Positions 16,786 through 24,042 of a stretch of 32,387 bases of DNA are shown in pieces. This DNA comes from Pseudomonas aegrilactucae (GTDB taxonomy: Bacteria > Pseudomonadota > Gammaproteobacteria > Pseudomonadales > Pseudomonadaceae), in contig NZ_JAHTBI010000084.1 of the NCBI RefSeq assembly GCF_019168305.1, forward strand, positions 1-32,387. The letters run 5' to 3'. Position numbers and translations under genes: made by a program. Under the pieces are notes generated by a model. It was not told the DNA's origin. It did not search any database and saw only the letters and a program-made list of their open reading frames with translations. Numbering within the stretch: position 1 is the first letter of the stretch; each line of letters begins with the position of its first letter.

Positions 16786-16902
16786 ATGTTCTTCGATAAT
16801 GTGGTTATCGCTGGCGTTGTGACGGTCGGCCTGATGCTGCTGTTCTTCGCAGGCCTGGGACTTTTCATCTGGAAGGATTCGAACAAGCGCAAGCAAGGCT
16901 GA
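16786..16902 (+). CDS. ccoM: cbb3-type cytochrome c oxidase small subunit CcoM
   Basis: A 38-aa single-span membrane peptide: FFDNVVIAGVVTVGLMLLFF (2-21) leads into a helix ending FIWKDSNKRKQG. This closely resembles the CcoM subunit found in the P. stutzeri cbb3 oxidase (DNVV.AGVVTVGLM..F.AG.G.FIWKD, recalled from memory), which binds the CcoNOP core and aids its stability. The N-in/C-basic layout and GGAGG seven nt before the ATG support the call. It is not beside ccoNOQP, as expected for CcoM, and it has its own ANR box upstream and a strong terminator downstream, so it is a monocistronic gene tuned to low oxygen. Confidence 0.87.
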   Translation: MFFDNVVIAGVVTVGLMLLFFAGLGLFIWKDSNKRKQG

Positions 16903-16935
16903 TCCTTTCCGATTACACGAGCACGCAAGGCATTT

Positions 16936-16963
16936 TGGGCAACTTCGGTTGCCCATTTTTTTT
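16936..16963 (+). terminator. Rho-independent terminator of ccoM
   Basis: A perfect 8-bp stem TGGGCAAC / GTTGCCCA with an extra-stable TTCG loop is followed by eight Ts (16956-16963), 34 nt after the ccoM stop. A textbook intrinsic terminator for the plus strand. Confidence 0.95.
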
Positions 16964-17013
16964 GCCTGGAATTTGCCGGGGGCCGGCGCACCACAGGGAA
17001 AAATCTTCTGGAC

Positions 17014-17034
17014 TATAAGTAGTTAGCTAGCTAA
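17014..17034 (+). promoter_or_regulatory. Promoter with MarR-like operator for the FUSC efflux operon
   Basis: A -10-like TATAAG (17014-17019) is followed at 17023-17034 by the perfect 12-bp palindrome TTAGCTAGCTAA, which would sit on the transcription start. TAGC/GCTA-cored palindromes of this size are typical of MarR-family repressors that control drug and aromatic-acid efflux. No marR gene lies next to the operon in this window, so the regulator would act from elsewhere. Confidence 0.55.
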
Positions 17035-17103
17035 TAATTTGCGCCTGACCTTTCCTGCCTTTCTGTGTCTATCTTTACTCCATCGCTTCCCAAGGTTCGA
17101 TCC

Positions 17104-19092
17104 GTGCCCATCACTTTGCAGGCCCTGCTGGCGCCCAACCGACTCGCGGTGCAATTTGCCCTCAAGACCCTGCTCGGCGGTGGCCTGGCGCTGTGGCTGG
17201 CGTTGCGCTGGGGCCTGGAACAGCCGGCCTGGGCGCTGATGACCGCATTCATCGTGGCCCAGCCGCTGTCGGGCATGGTGCTGCAAAAAGGCCTGGCGCG
17301 GCTGCTCGGTACCTTGGTCGGGACGATCATGTCGGTGGTGTTCATGGGCCTGTTTGCCCAGACCCCCTGGCTGTTCCTGCTCGCACTGGCGTTGTGGCTG
17401 GCCTTGTGCACGGCCTGTTCGACCCTGCTGCGCAGCGCCTGGGCCTACGCCTTCGTACTGGCCGGCTATACCGTGGCGATCATTGCCTTGCCCGCCATCA
17501 ACCACCCGCTGCTGGTGTTCGACCAGGCAGTGGCGCGGTGCACCGAAATCAGCCTCGGCATCATCTGCGCCACCGTGGTCAGCGCCTTGCTCTGGCCGCT
17601 GCGGGTCGAGCAGCAGTTGGCCGGCCAGGCGCGCCAGGCCTGGCAAAGCGGCTTGCAGGCAGCCAGCGCCACCTTGACCGGCGAAGAGCAGGGGCGCAAA
17701 GGCCTGCTGGAGATTCTGGGGCGTATCGTGGCCGTCGACGCCCAGCGCGAGCATGCCTGGTTCGAAGGCAGCCTGGGTCGCGAGCGCGCTCGTGCGGTTC
17801 GCGCGTTGAGCCAGAAGTTGCTGATCCTGTTGCGCATCGCCCGCTCTGTACGCCGGCAGTGGCGCCAGCTGGACGAGTGCGAAGCGCAGGTGCTGGCGCC
17901 CTGGCTGGCCGAGGTGCAGGCCGCGCTGGCCGAGCCCGATCAGGCGGCGCTGCTGGTACTGCGCCAGCGTGTGTGGGACGCCGCTCATGAAGAGCACAAC
18001 AGTGCGTCACAGCATTACTGCCTGGCGCGCCTGACCCTGCTGCTGGACAACGCCATGGCCGCTACCCTGGCCCTGCGTGCGGTAGAGCAGGGCAAGGCGC
18101 CGCCTGACCTGCCCGACAGCCTGGCGGTGCACCGCGATGTGCCGCTGGCGTTGCTGTTCGGTTCGCGCAGCGCGCTGGCGTTCCTGGCCATGGCCAGCTT
18201 CTGGCTGGCCACCGCGTGGTCGGCGGCGCCGGGCGGGTTGGTGTTGACCTGCGTGGTCTGCAGCCTGTTCGCCAGCCGTGAAAACGGTGCGCAGATCGGC
18301 ATGAGCTTTTTGCGCGGCATCCTGCTGGCGGTGCCGGTGGCCTTCTTCGTGGGCCAGATCCTGTTGCCGCAATGGAGCGGCTTCGCGCTGTTGTGCCTGG
18401 GCATGGGCGTACCGTTGTTCTTCGGTGCACTGGGCATGGCCAACCCGAAAATCGGTGCCACCGCCACCTCCTATTGCCTGCACTTCATCGTGCTGGTGGC
18501 GCCGCTCAATACCATGAGCTTCGATGTGGCCACCTTTCTCAACAGTGCCCAGGCCATGTTGCTGGGTGTGGGCGCGGCGGTGCTGGCCTTCAAGCTGCTG
18601 GTGCTGCGCAACCCGGCGTGGCACGGGCGTCGCCTGCGCGCCGCGACCCAGAGCGACCTGGTGCGCCTGACCCGGCGCGAGCTGCGCGGTGCCGAGACCT
18701 GGTTTGGCGGGCGCATGGCCGACCGCCTGCTGCAACTGGCGCGGCATTACACGGCGTTGCCTGAGGCGCAGCGCGGGCGCTGGGACGACGGCCTGCATGG
18801 GCTGGATATCGGCGACGAACTGCTGCACTTGCGCATGTGCCTGCAAGTGGCGCAGGTGCCCGTCGACCGTGCCCAGCGCGAGTACCTGCAACAGCTGGAA
18901 AGCGTGCTGGCGCAGGGGCCGGGGCCTGGCCGTGGGCAGCGCCTCGATGCCGCCAGCCACACCTTTATCCAGGCACTGCAACAACTGCCGTCCAGCGACC
19001 CGCTGCGCCTGGCGGTGGGCGCGGTGCTGCAACTGCAGCGCAGCTGGGCCCAATGGTGCCAACGGCAGGAGGAAATTCATGGGTTTGCGTGA
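17104..19092 (+). CDS. FUSC-family (AaeB/YccS-like) efflux membrane protein
   Basis: This is the inner-membrane pump component of a fusaric-acid/aromatic-carboxylate type efflux system. There are two membrane halves: helices at about 10-140 (QFALKTLLGGGLALWLALRW, then repeated Ala/Leu spans) and about 350-500, separated and followed by cytoplasmic helical domains. This matches the 650-700-aa AaeB layout. I prefer GTG at 17104 (AAGG eight nt before it; product 662 aa). A GTG at 17065 would add 13 residues but has no ribosome-binding site. The gene overlaps the next by 14 nt and forms an operon with the DUF1656 and HlyD-like genes. The palindrome upstream suggests MarR control. Substrate unknown. 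Confidence 0.88.
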   Translation: MPITLQALLAPNRLAVQFALKTLLGGGLALWLALRWGLEQPAWALMTAFIVAQPLSGMVLQKGLARLLGTLVGTIMSVVFMGLFAQTPWLFLLALALWLALCTACSTLLRSAWAYAFVLAGYTVAIIALPAINHPLLVFDQAVARCTEISLGIICATVVSALLWPLRVEQQLAGQARQAWQSGLQAASATLTGEEQGRKGLLEILGRIVAVDAQREHAWFEGSLGRERARAVRALSQKLLILLRIARSVRRQWRQLDECEAQVLAPWLAEVQAALAEPDQAALLVLRQRVWDAAHEEHNSASQHYCLARLTLLLDNAMAATLALRAVEQGKAPPDLPDSLAVHRDVPLALLFGSRSALAFLAMASFWLATAWSAAPGGLVLTCVVCSLFASRENGAQIGMSFLRGILLAVPVAFFVGQILLPQWSGFALLCLGMGVPLFFGALGMANPKIGATATSYCLHFIVLVAPLNTMSFDVATFLNSAQAMLLGVGAAVLAFKLLVLRNPAWHGRRLRAATQSDLVRLTRRELRGAETWFGGRMADRLLQLARHYTALPEAQRGRWDDGLHGLDIGDELLHLRMCLQVAQVPVDRAQREYLQQLESVLAQGPGPGRGQRLDAASHTFIQALQQLPSSDPLRLAVGAVLQLQRSWAQWCQRQEEIHGFA

Positions 19093-19285
19093 ATGGGCGC
19101 TGGGCGGGGTACTGCTCAGCCCGTTTCTGATCTACGCGCTGCTGGCGCTGGCCGTCACCGGTGTGGTGCGCCTGCTGCTGCGCTTCACACCACTGGGGCG
19201 GTGGGTCTGGCATGAAGCGCTGTTCGACACGGCCCTGTTCGTTTGTATTCTGAGCCTGATCACCCGCGTGCTGGGGCCTTTGTAA
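19079..19285 (+). CDS. DUF1656 small membrane protein (AaeX-like)
   Basis: A 68-aa protein with two membrane segments (about 9-33 and 48-64) joined by FTPLGRWVWHEALFD, the hallmark of DUF1656/AaeX, found with nearly every AaeA/AaeB-type pump. Its own role is not settled. GGAGG lies just before the ATG, inside the end of the FUSC gene (14-nt overlap), so translation is probably coupled. The HlyD-like gene follows after 11 nt. Confidence 0.9.
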   Translation: MGLREWALGGVLLSPFLIYALLALAVTGVVRLLLRFTPLGRWVWHEALFDTALFVCILSLITRVLGPL

Positions 19286-19296
19286 GGAGTTTGACC

Positions 19297-20154
19297 ATGC
19301 GTGCCTACGTACGTGTTGCAGTAACCCTGTGCCTGGTGGCGGTGGCGGTATTCGCCGGCCTGGAGCTGTGGCGCTATTACATGCTGACGCCCTGGACCCG
19401 TGACGCGAAGATCCGCGCCGATGTGGTGATCGTCGCGCCCGATGTGTCGGGGTGGGTGCGCGAACTCAAGGTGCATGACAACCAGCAGGTCAAGGCCGGC
19501 GAGTTGTTGATGTCGATCGACAAGGACCGCTTCGAGGCGGCACTGGACAAGGCCAATGCGGTCGCCGAAACCCGTCAGCAGCAACTGCGTCTGCGCGAAC
19601 ATGAAGCTTCGCGGCGTGCCGCGCTGGGCCCGCAGGCGATCAGTGCCGAGCTGCGCGAAAACGCCCAGATCAATGCGGCGGTGGCCCGTGGCGAACTGCG
19701 CCAGGCGCAGGCCGAGGTCAAGGTGGCGGCGCTCAACCTGGCGCGCAGCCAGGTCAAGGCGCCGCGCAGTGGGCATATCACCAACCTGCGCCTGGCCGAA
19801 GGCAACTACGTCAACGCCGGGCAGGCGGTGATGGCGCTGGTGGACGACTCGACCTTCTACGTGCAGGCGTATTTCGAGGAAACCAAGCTGCCGCGGATCA
19901 AGGTCGGCGCACCGGTGAAGGTCTGGCTGATGAGTGCCGGCGAGCCGATGCAAGGCCATGTGCAGAGCATCAGCCGCGGCATTACCGACCGCAACGCCAC
20001 CCCCGACAGCCAGTTGCTGGCCGAAGTCGAGCCGACCTTCAACTGGGTGCGCCTGGCGCAGCGTATCCCGGTGCGCATCCAGCTCGACGAGGTACCGGCG
20101 GGGGTCAACCTCAGTGCCGGCATGACCGCCAGCGTGCACGTGCAGGAAGAGTAG
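19297..20154 (+). CDS. HlyD/EmrA-family periplasmic adaptor (membrane fusion) subunit, AaeA-like
   Basis: A 285-aa membrane-fusion protein that would link the FUSC pump to an outer-membrane channel. One N-terminal membrane anchor (about 6-26) is followed by YYMLTPWTRDAKIRADVVIVAPDVSGWV (about 29-56), the usual start of the barrel-sandwich (biotinyl-lipoyl) domain. An alpha-hairpin follows (about 85-145), then the second lipoyl half KAPRSGHITNLRLAEGNYVNAGQAV and a beta-barrel (about 185-280). No outer-membrane factor gene is adjacent, so a shared TolC/OprM-like channel is likely. AAGGAG precedes the ATG at 19297. Last gene of the operon; a hairpin follows its stop. Confidence 0.92.
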   Translation: MRAYVRVAVTLCLVAVAVFAGLELWRYYMLTPWTRDAKIRADVVIVAPDVSGWVRELKVHDNQQVKAGELLMSIDKDRFEAALDKANAVAETRQQQLRLREHEASRRAALGPQAISAELRENAQINAAVARGELRQAQAEVKVAALNLARSQVKAPRSGHITNLRLAEGNYVNAGQAVMALVDDSTFYVQAYFEETKLPRIKVGAPVKVWLMSAGEPMQGHVQSISRGITDRNATPDSQLLAEVEPTFNWVRLAQRIPVRIQLDEVPAGVNLSAGMTASVHVQEE

Positions 20155-20175
20155 GCCGCAACCTATACTGCGGCC
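20154..20175 (+). other. Hairpin after the efflux operon, loop holds TATAC
   Basis: GGCCGCA (20154-20160) and TGCGGCC (20169-20175) form a 7-bp stem around an 8-nt loop ACCTATAC. It overlaps the HlyD-gene stop. There is no T-tract, so it is not a standard terminator. The CTATACT it contains could be a -10 element for the 20207 gene, with a start inside the stem. Confidence 0.3.
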
Positions 20176-20206
20176 CCTGGTTCAACCGGCATCAAAGGAC
20201 ACGTGC

Positions 20207-20626
20207 ATGAGCATTACCGACAGCCCCACCTGGCAACGTCTTGAAGCACGCTGGGCAGAGGGCTTCGAGCAGTTGCACGCCGAGGAGCAGGAGGCCATCG
20301 CGCTGTGGTGGCTCGAGGCCGAAACCATGAACGGCACGCTGGACCAGTATTTCTGGAACAGCGCCGGCGACCAGGCCCTGATCGCCCTGCGCGGGCTGCA
20401 CAGCCTGGGCATGCCGGTCACCCTGCTGGCCTTCAGCGCCGCACTGGCGCTGTTCGGCGAGCACTACCCCTGCGAGCGCGAGGCGCGCATGCAGGTGCTT
20501 GAAACGCTGGAGGCACAGCACGGCGATACCCTGTTCCTGGCACCGAGCCGCGTGATCCAGGACCTGCCCGAAGACTTCGTGCAGGCAGCGCTGGACCGCC
20601 TGCAGGTGCTGTACGCCACCCTGTGA
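20207..20626 (+). CDS. DMP19/DUF4375-like protein
   Basis: A 139-aa acidic cytoplasmic protein. The segment ALWWLEAETMNGTLDQYFWNSAGDQA (about 29-54), followed by ALRGLHSLG, fits the DMP19/DUF4375 pattern 'E..NGG..QYF.N..G'. In that family the Neisseria DMP19 member acts as a DNA mimic that neutralises a repressor. Whether this protein does the same is unknown. AAAGGA twelve nt upstream of the ATG gives an acceptable start. It is separated from the efflux operon by a hairpin, and its stop lies 3 nt from that of the convergent histidine kinase gene. Confidence 0.72.
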   Translation: MSITDSPTWQRLEARWAEGFEQLHAEEQEAIALWWLEAETMNGTLDQYFWNSAGDQALIALRGLHSLGMPVTLLAFSAALALFGEHYPCEREARMQVLETLEAQHGDTLFLAPSRVIQDLPEDFVQAALDRLQVLYATL

Positions 20627-20629
20627 GGG

Positions 20630-21865
20630 TTACCGGCGCGGGGTAGGGGCTGAAGGCGTGGCTGGCGCAGGTGCTGGCGGCAGAGCTTGATCCAGGGGCA
20701 GGCGAAAGCTGAACAGCGTCCCCGCTTCCAGGCTGGACACCACCTCCATGCGCCCGCCGTGCGCCAGCGCGATCTGGTTGGCGATGTACAGGCCCAGGCC
20801 CAGGCCACTTTGCGGGGTGTCCTGAAGGGGGCGCGAGAAGGGCTGGAACAGCTGCGCCATGACCGGCGCCGCGATCGGCGGCCCTTGATTGTGCACCCCG
20901 AGCACGAATACCTGTCCATTGATGCGCGCCGAGACATCGACCGGGCTCTGCGCATCGCCATGGTGCAGGGCGTTGGCCAGCAGATTGGAGAGCAACTGGG
21001 TCACCCGCTCACGGTCGCAGTGAACGCCTTGCAGGTCATCGATGTGCAGGCGTACGTCGCGCTGCGGGTAGACCCGTTGCAACTCCGCGACGACATGGCG
21101 CAGTGCCGCGTCCAGGTCGGGGCAGGGCTGGATCGTGACCACGATACCGTTGCCCATTCGGCCGCGGGCAAAATCCAGCACATCGCGCACCAGTTGGGTG
21201 GCGCGCTGGCCGGAGGTAAGGATGTGCTGTGCGATGGTCAGCGAGCGTTCGTCCTGCAGCCGCTTGACCAGCAGTTCAGCGCCGGCGGTAATGGCGAACA
21301 GCGGGTTGCGCAGGTCGTGGCCGAGCACGGCGATGAACTGCTCGCGCAACTCGGCGTTGGCCCGCTCCTTGTGCAGGGCGGCCTCGGTGCGCTGCGCCGA
21401 TTCCTCGCTTTCGATCTGGATGGTCAATAGCCGCGCGAAGGACTCCATCATGGGCTGGATGGCGCTGCCGGTGAGGTTGGCGGGCGCAGGGTCAAGGGCG
21501 CAGATGGTGCCGAAGAAACTGCCGTCGGTGCGGAACACCGGTACCGAGATGTAGCTTTCGAACTTGTAGATACGCGGCGTGTGGTGCTGGCAGTAGCGGT
21601 GATCTTCGCTGGCCTTGTCGATCACGATGGTCTGGTGGGTGCCGCGGATTTCATGGCACAGGGTGGTGGTCAGGTCCAGTTCACCGCCCACGCCAAGGCC
21701 GAAGCCGAGGCTGTCGAGCACGGCACAGGCGGTCCAGTTGCTGTCGGTGACGCGGGCCACGGCGGCAAAGCGCATGCCGGTGGTTTCGCAGATCACCTGC
21801 AGGATCGCCGGCACGGCGTTGATCCGCGCAATCGTGGCGAGGTCGGCGGTAATGGCAGTACTCAT
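20630..21865 (-). CDS. GAF-domain sensor histidine kinase
   Basis: A 411-aa soluble two-component kinase. A GAF sensor covers about 15-155 (PVFRTDGSFFGTICALDPAP is typical). The dimerisation/phosphoacceptor helix has LGHDLRNPLFAI with His183. The HATPase_c domain shows the N-box region (LLSNLLANALHHG), LGVHNQGPPI and the G-box SGLGLGLYIANQIALAHGG, and a low-complexity Pro/Ala tail ends the protein. No membrane segment is present, so it senses an intracellular cue. I chose ATG 21865; the same frame stays open to 22423 but that would run through the divergent gene and the REP cluster. No response-regulator gene is adjacent, so it is an orphan kinase. Confidence 0.9.
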   Translation of the reverse strand: MSTAITADLATIARINAVPAILQVICETTGMRFAAVARVTDSNWTACAVLDSLGFGLGVGGELDLTTTLCHEIRGTHQTIVIDKASEDHRYCQHHTPRIYKFESYISVPVFRTDGSFFGTICALDPAPANLTGSAIQPMMESFARLLTIQIESEESAQRTEAALHKERANAELREQFIAVLGHDLRNPLFAITAGAELLVKRLQDERSLTIAQHILTSGQRATQLVRDVLDFARGRMGNGIVVTIQPCPDLDAALRHVVAELQRVYPQRDVRLHIDDLQGVHCDRERVTQLLSNLLANALHHGDAQSPVDVSARINGQVFVLGVHNQGPPIAAPVMAQLFQPFSRPLQDTPQSGLGLGLYIANQIALAHGGRMEVVSSLEAGTLFSFRLPLDQALPPAPAPATPSAPTPRR

Positions 21866-22058
21866 GGAGCGTCCACGTGGTTGGCGGCAAGGCGTTGATG
21901 GTTGGCAGTCTAGCGAAAAAATCCTTGTCAGGCGGGGGTGTATTTCCAGTAATCTCTGTGTGCCGAGCTTCTCCGACAGAGGGGAGCCTGAGGCCTCCCG
22001 CCCCGCGTGCCAATTCCGTTCACCCCGCATCCACAGGGATGCCTCAGTGAGGTTTGAC

Positions 22059-22382
22059 ATGCACATCACTTCCCAGGACATCTGCGCCGCGGCTGACCAG
22101 CTCAAGGGTTTCGTCGGCTTCAACCACAAGCTTGGCCGGCATATCGTGCGCTTCAGCGAAGACTCGTTCGGCATGGACGTGGCCGATGACAGCATCATCC
22201 CCAGCAATGAATTCGTGTGGCAGTCGGGCAATGGCGAGGTGATGAGCTTGCGCCGCGAGCTGATCGAAGTGCTGCTGGCGCAGAACGTGGACGAGCGGCT
22301 GAACATCAGCGAGCCGCTGCGGGTGTACCTGCGCCGCAGCGACTTGCCGGAGATTGCCGCGCAGCGTCGGCTGCGCGCCTGA
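22059..22382 (+). CDS. Conserved hypothetical protein, 107 aa
   Basis: Not recognised. The product is soluble and mixed-charge, with HITSQDICAAADQLKGFVGF at the N-terminus, an acidic middle (RFSEDSFGMDVADDSIIPSN) and a basic C-terminus (RRSDLPEIAAQRRLRA). No signal peptide or membrane segment. GTGAGGTTTGAC before the ATG is a usable ribosome-binding site, and third codon positions are G/C-biased. It is transcribed divergently from the histidine kinase across about 190 nt that contain GC-rich hairpins, and it ends at a REP cluster. Divergence from the kinase hints at shared control, but this is speculative. Confidence 0.7.
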   Translation: MHITSQDICAAADQLKGFVGFNHKLGRHIVRFSEDSFGMDVADDSIIPSNEFVWQSGNGEVMSLRRELIEVLLAQNVDERLNISEPLRVYLRRSDLPEIAAQRRLRA

Positions 22383-22397
22383 GTAAGGCATGCCGGC

Positions 22398-22491
22398 CCT
22401 TTCGCTGGCAAGCCAGCTCCCACAGAGTAGGCATGCGCTGCATTACCCTGTAGGAGCTGGACCCTGTGGGAGCTGGCTTGCCAGCGAAGAG
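22398..22491. repeat. REP cluster with a third, truncated unit
   Basis: The left unit TTTCGCTGGCAAGCCAGCTC.. (from 22400) and the right unit ..GAGCTGGCTTGCCAGCGAAG (to 22489) are a standard inverted pair. Between them CCTGTAGGAGCTGG (22447-22460) is a partial third copy in the same orientation as the right unit, joined to it directly. This looks like a small tandem duplication with decay. It separates the 107-aa gene from the convergent amidase gene. Confidence 0.88.
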
Positions 22492-22505
22492 GCGCTCAAG
22501 CCCCG

Positions 22506-23945
22506 TTAATTGCCCGCCCACACCGCAGGCTGGCGCCCGACCCACGGCATGGCCTGCTCCAACTGCCCGGCCAGGCTCAGCAACAACGACTCCCCTCCCG
22601 CCCCGGCACTGAACTGCAGCCCCACCGGCAGCCCGCTGTGCGCATCCTGCACCAGCGGCATCGACATCGAAGGCGTGCCGCACACATTGGCCAGTGCAGT
22701 GAACGGCGAGTGGTCGAACACCCGGTGCATCCAGCCCAGCCCGTCCAACTGCTCCTGCCCGGCGTTGTACGCGCCGATCGTCGGCACCGGCGCGGCCAGG
22801 GTCGGGCTGAGCAAGACGTCATGTTCCAAGAAGAACCTGCCCATCTGACGGCTCACGGTGTTGCGCTGGTCCATGGCTGTCAGCAGGTCGCAGGCACTCA
22901 TCTGGCGGCCGTGGGCATGCAGGGCCAGGGTGGCCGGCTCCAGGTGATCGGCATTCAGCGCCCGCCCGGTGTCCGCGCTCAGCGCCTCCAGCCAGGCGGC
23001 CGTATTGCTGGCCCAGAACGCTGCATTGAGTTCGACGAACGCCTCCCACGGCAGGCCAATGTCCAGCGTCACCACTTCGCAGCGATGGCCCAGCTGTTCG
23101 AGCATCTGCGCAACGGCCTCCAGGGCCGCGACCATCATCGGCGCGCTGCGCTGACCATTGAGCGGGTGCATCAGAAGCGCGACCTTCAGCGGGCGGGGCG
23201 GTTTTTGCAGTGCCGACAGGTAACCCTCGACGGGCGCCGAGAGGCTGAACGGGTCACCGGCCTCCGCACCTGCCATGCGCTCCAGCAGCAGCGCACTGTC
23301 ACGTACGGTACGACTCAGCACACCCTGCACGGCCAGACCATTCCACGCTTCATCCAGATACGGCCCCATGGAGATCAACCCACGGCCCGGCTTGAGGCCG
23401 AACAATCCGCACGCAGCGGCGGGTACCCGGATCGAGCCTCCACCATCGGTGGCATGCGCTGCCGGCACCATGCCGGCCGCCACTGCCGCGGCCGAACCGC
23501 CGCTGGAACCGCCCGCGCTGCGGCTGATATCCCACGGGTTGCGGGTAGGGCCGCTGAAGCGTGATTCGGTGGTGGTGCTGATGGCCAGTTCCGGCACCGT
23601 GGTGCGGCCCAGGGTTACCAGCCCAGCCTCGCGAAAACGCCGCATCAGGAACGAATCGGCCTCGCTGCGCAGCCCCACTGCCAGTTGGCTGCCGAACTCA
23701 TGCGCGCGGCCCTGCATGCTGATCGCCAGGTCCTTGATCAGAAACGGCACGCCGTGCAACGGCCCTTCACCAGCGTCAGGTACGGGCTCGTCCTGCCAGT
23801 GTTCGGCGAGGGCGTTGAGCGCCGGGTTCACCTGGGCAATGGCGCGCTGGGCCGCGTCGATCACCTCGGCAGCAGTGACCTCGCCCTGGCGGACCAGGCC
23901 GGCAAGGCCGATGGCGTCGTGTGCGGTGTAGTCGGAAAGTTTCAT
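22506..23945 (-). CDS. Amidase-signature family hydrolase
   Basis: A 479-aa enzyme of the amidase-signature family (C-N bond hydrolysis by a Ser-cisSer-Lys triad). The catalytic Lys71 is in LIKDLA. The Gly/Ser-rich signature AGGSSGGSAAAVAAG (about 144-158) holds the cis-Ser (about Ser147), and TDGGGSIRVPA holds the nucleophile Ser172. Length is standard. Substrate cannot be told; 6-aminohexanoate-cyclic-dimer hydrolase-like and other small-amide enzymes share this form. GGAG five nt before the ATG at 23945 fixes the start; an upstream ATG at 23975 would leave the frame in the operator. Divergent from a tetR gene across an array of operator hexamers, so that regulator probably controls it. Confidence 0.9.
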   Translation of the reverse strand: MKLSDYTAHDAIGLAGLVRQGEVTAAEVIDAAQRAIAQVNPALNALAEHWQDEPVPDAGEGPLHGVPFLIKDLAISMQGRAHEFGSQLAVGLRSEADSFLMRRFREAGLVTLGRTTVPELAISTTTESRFSGPTRNPWDISRSAGGSSGGSAAAVAAGMVPAAHATDGGGSIRVPAAACGLFGLKPGRGLISMGPYLDEAWNGLAVQGVLSRTVRDSALLLERMAGAEAGDPFSLSAPVEGYLSALQKPPRPLKVALLMHPLNGQRSAPMMVAALEAVAQMLEQLGHRCEVVTLDIGLPWEAFVELNAAFWASNTAAWLEALSADTGRALNADHLEPATLALHAHGRQMSACDLLTAMDQRNTVSRQMGRFFLEHDVLLSPTLAAPVPTIGAYNAGQEQLDGLGWMHRVFDHSPFTALANVCGTPSMSMPLVQDAHSGLPVGLQFSAGAGGESLLLSLAGQLEQAMPWVGRQPAVWAGN

Positions 23946-23976
23946 GAGGGCTCCAGTTGCGGATAGAATACTCAAG

Positions 23977-24022
23977 GGTATCGAGTGATACCGATTAGTA
24001 TAGATTGATACCGATTGGTATC
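23977..24022. promoter_or_regulatory. Five-hexamer operator array (10-bp period) between amidase and tetR
   Basis: Hexamers start at exactly 10-bp steps: GGTATC (23977), GATACC (23987), AGTATA (23997), GATACC (24007), GGTATC (24017). Spacers are GAGT or GATT. GGTATC-N4-GATACC and GATACC-N4-GGTATC are perfect inverted repeats, so one face of the helix shows a run of half-sites. The imperfect middle unit overlaps possible -10 elements on both strands (TATAGA at 23999 for tetR; TATACT, minus, for the amidase), which may explain its divergence. Likely the binding region of the adjacent TetR protein, repressing both genes. Confidence 0.75.
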
Positions 24023-24042
24023 GTCGTCAACTGGAGTCGTGC

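Noticed and set aside
20630..22423. Histidine kinase extended N-terminally by 186 residues to 22423
   Set aside because: The extension would run antisense through the 107-aa gene and into the REP cluster, and its first residues are translated REP sequence. The GAF domain is complete from the ATG at 21865.
23946..23975. Amidase start at 23975 (ten extra residues)
   Set aside because: No ribosome-binding site, and it would place the start beside the operator array. The ATG at 23945 has GGAG at good spacing and begins the normal family N-terminus.
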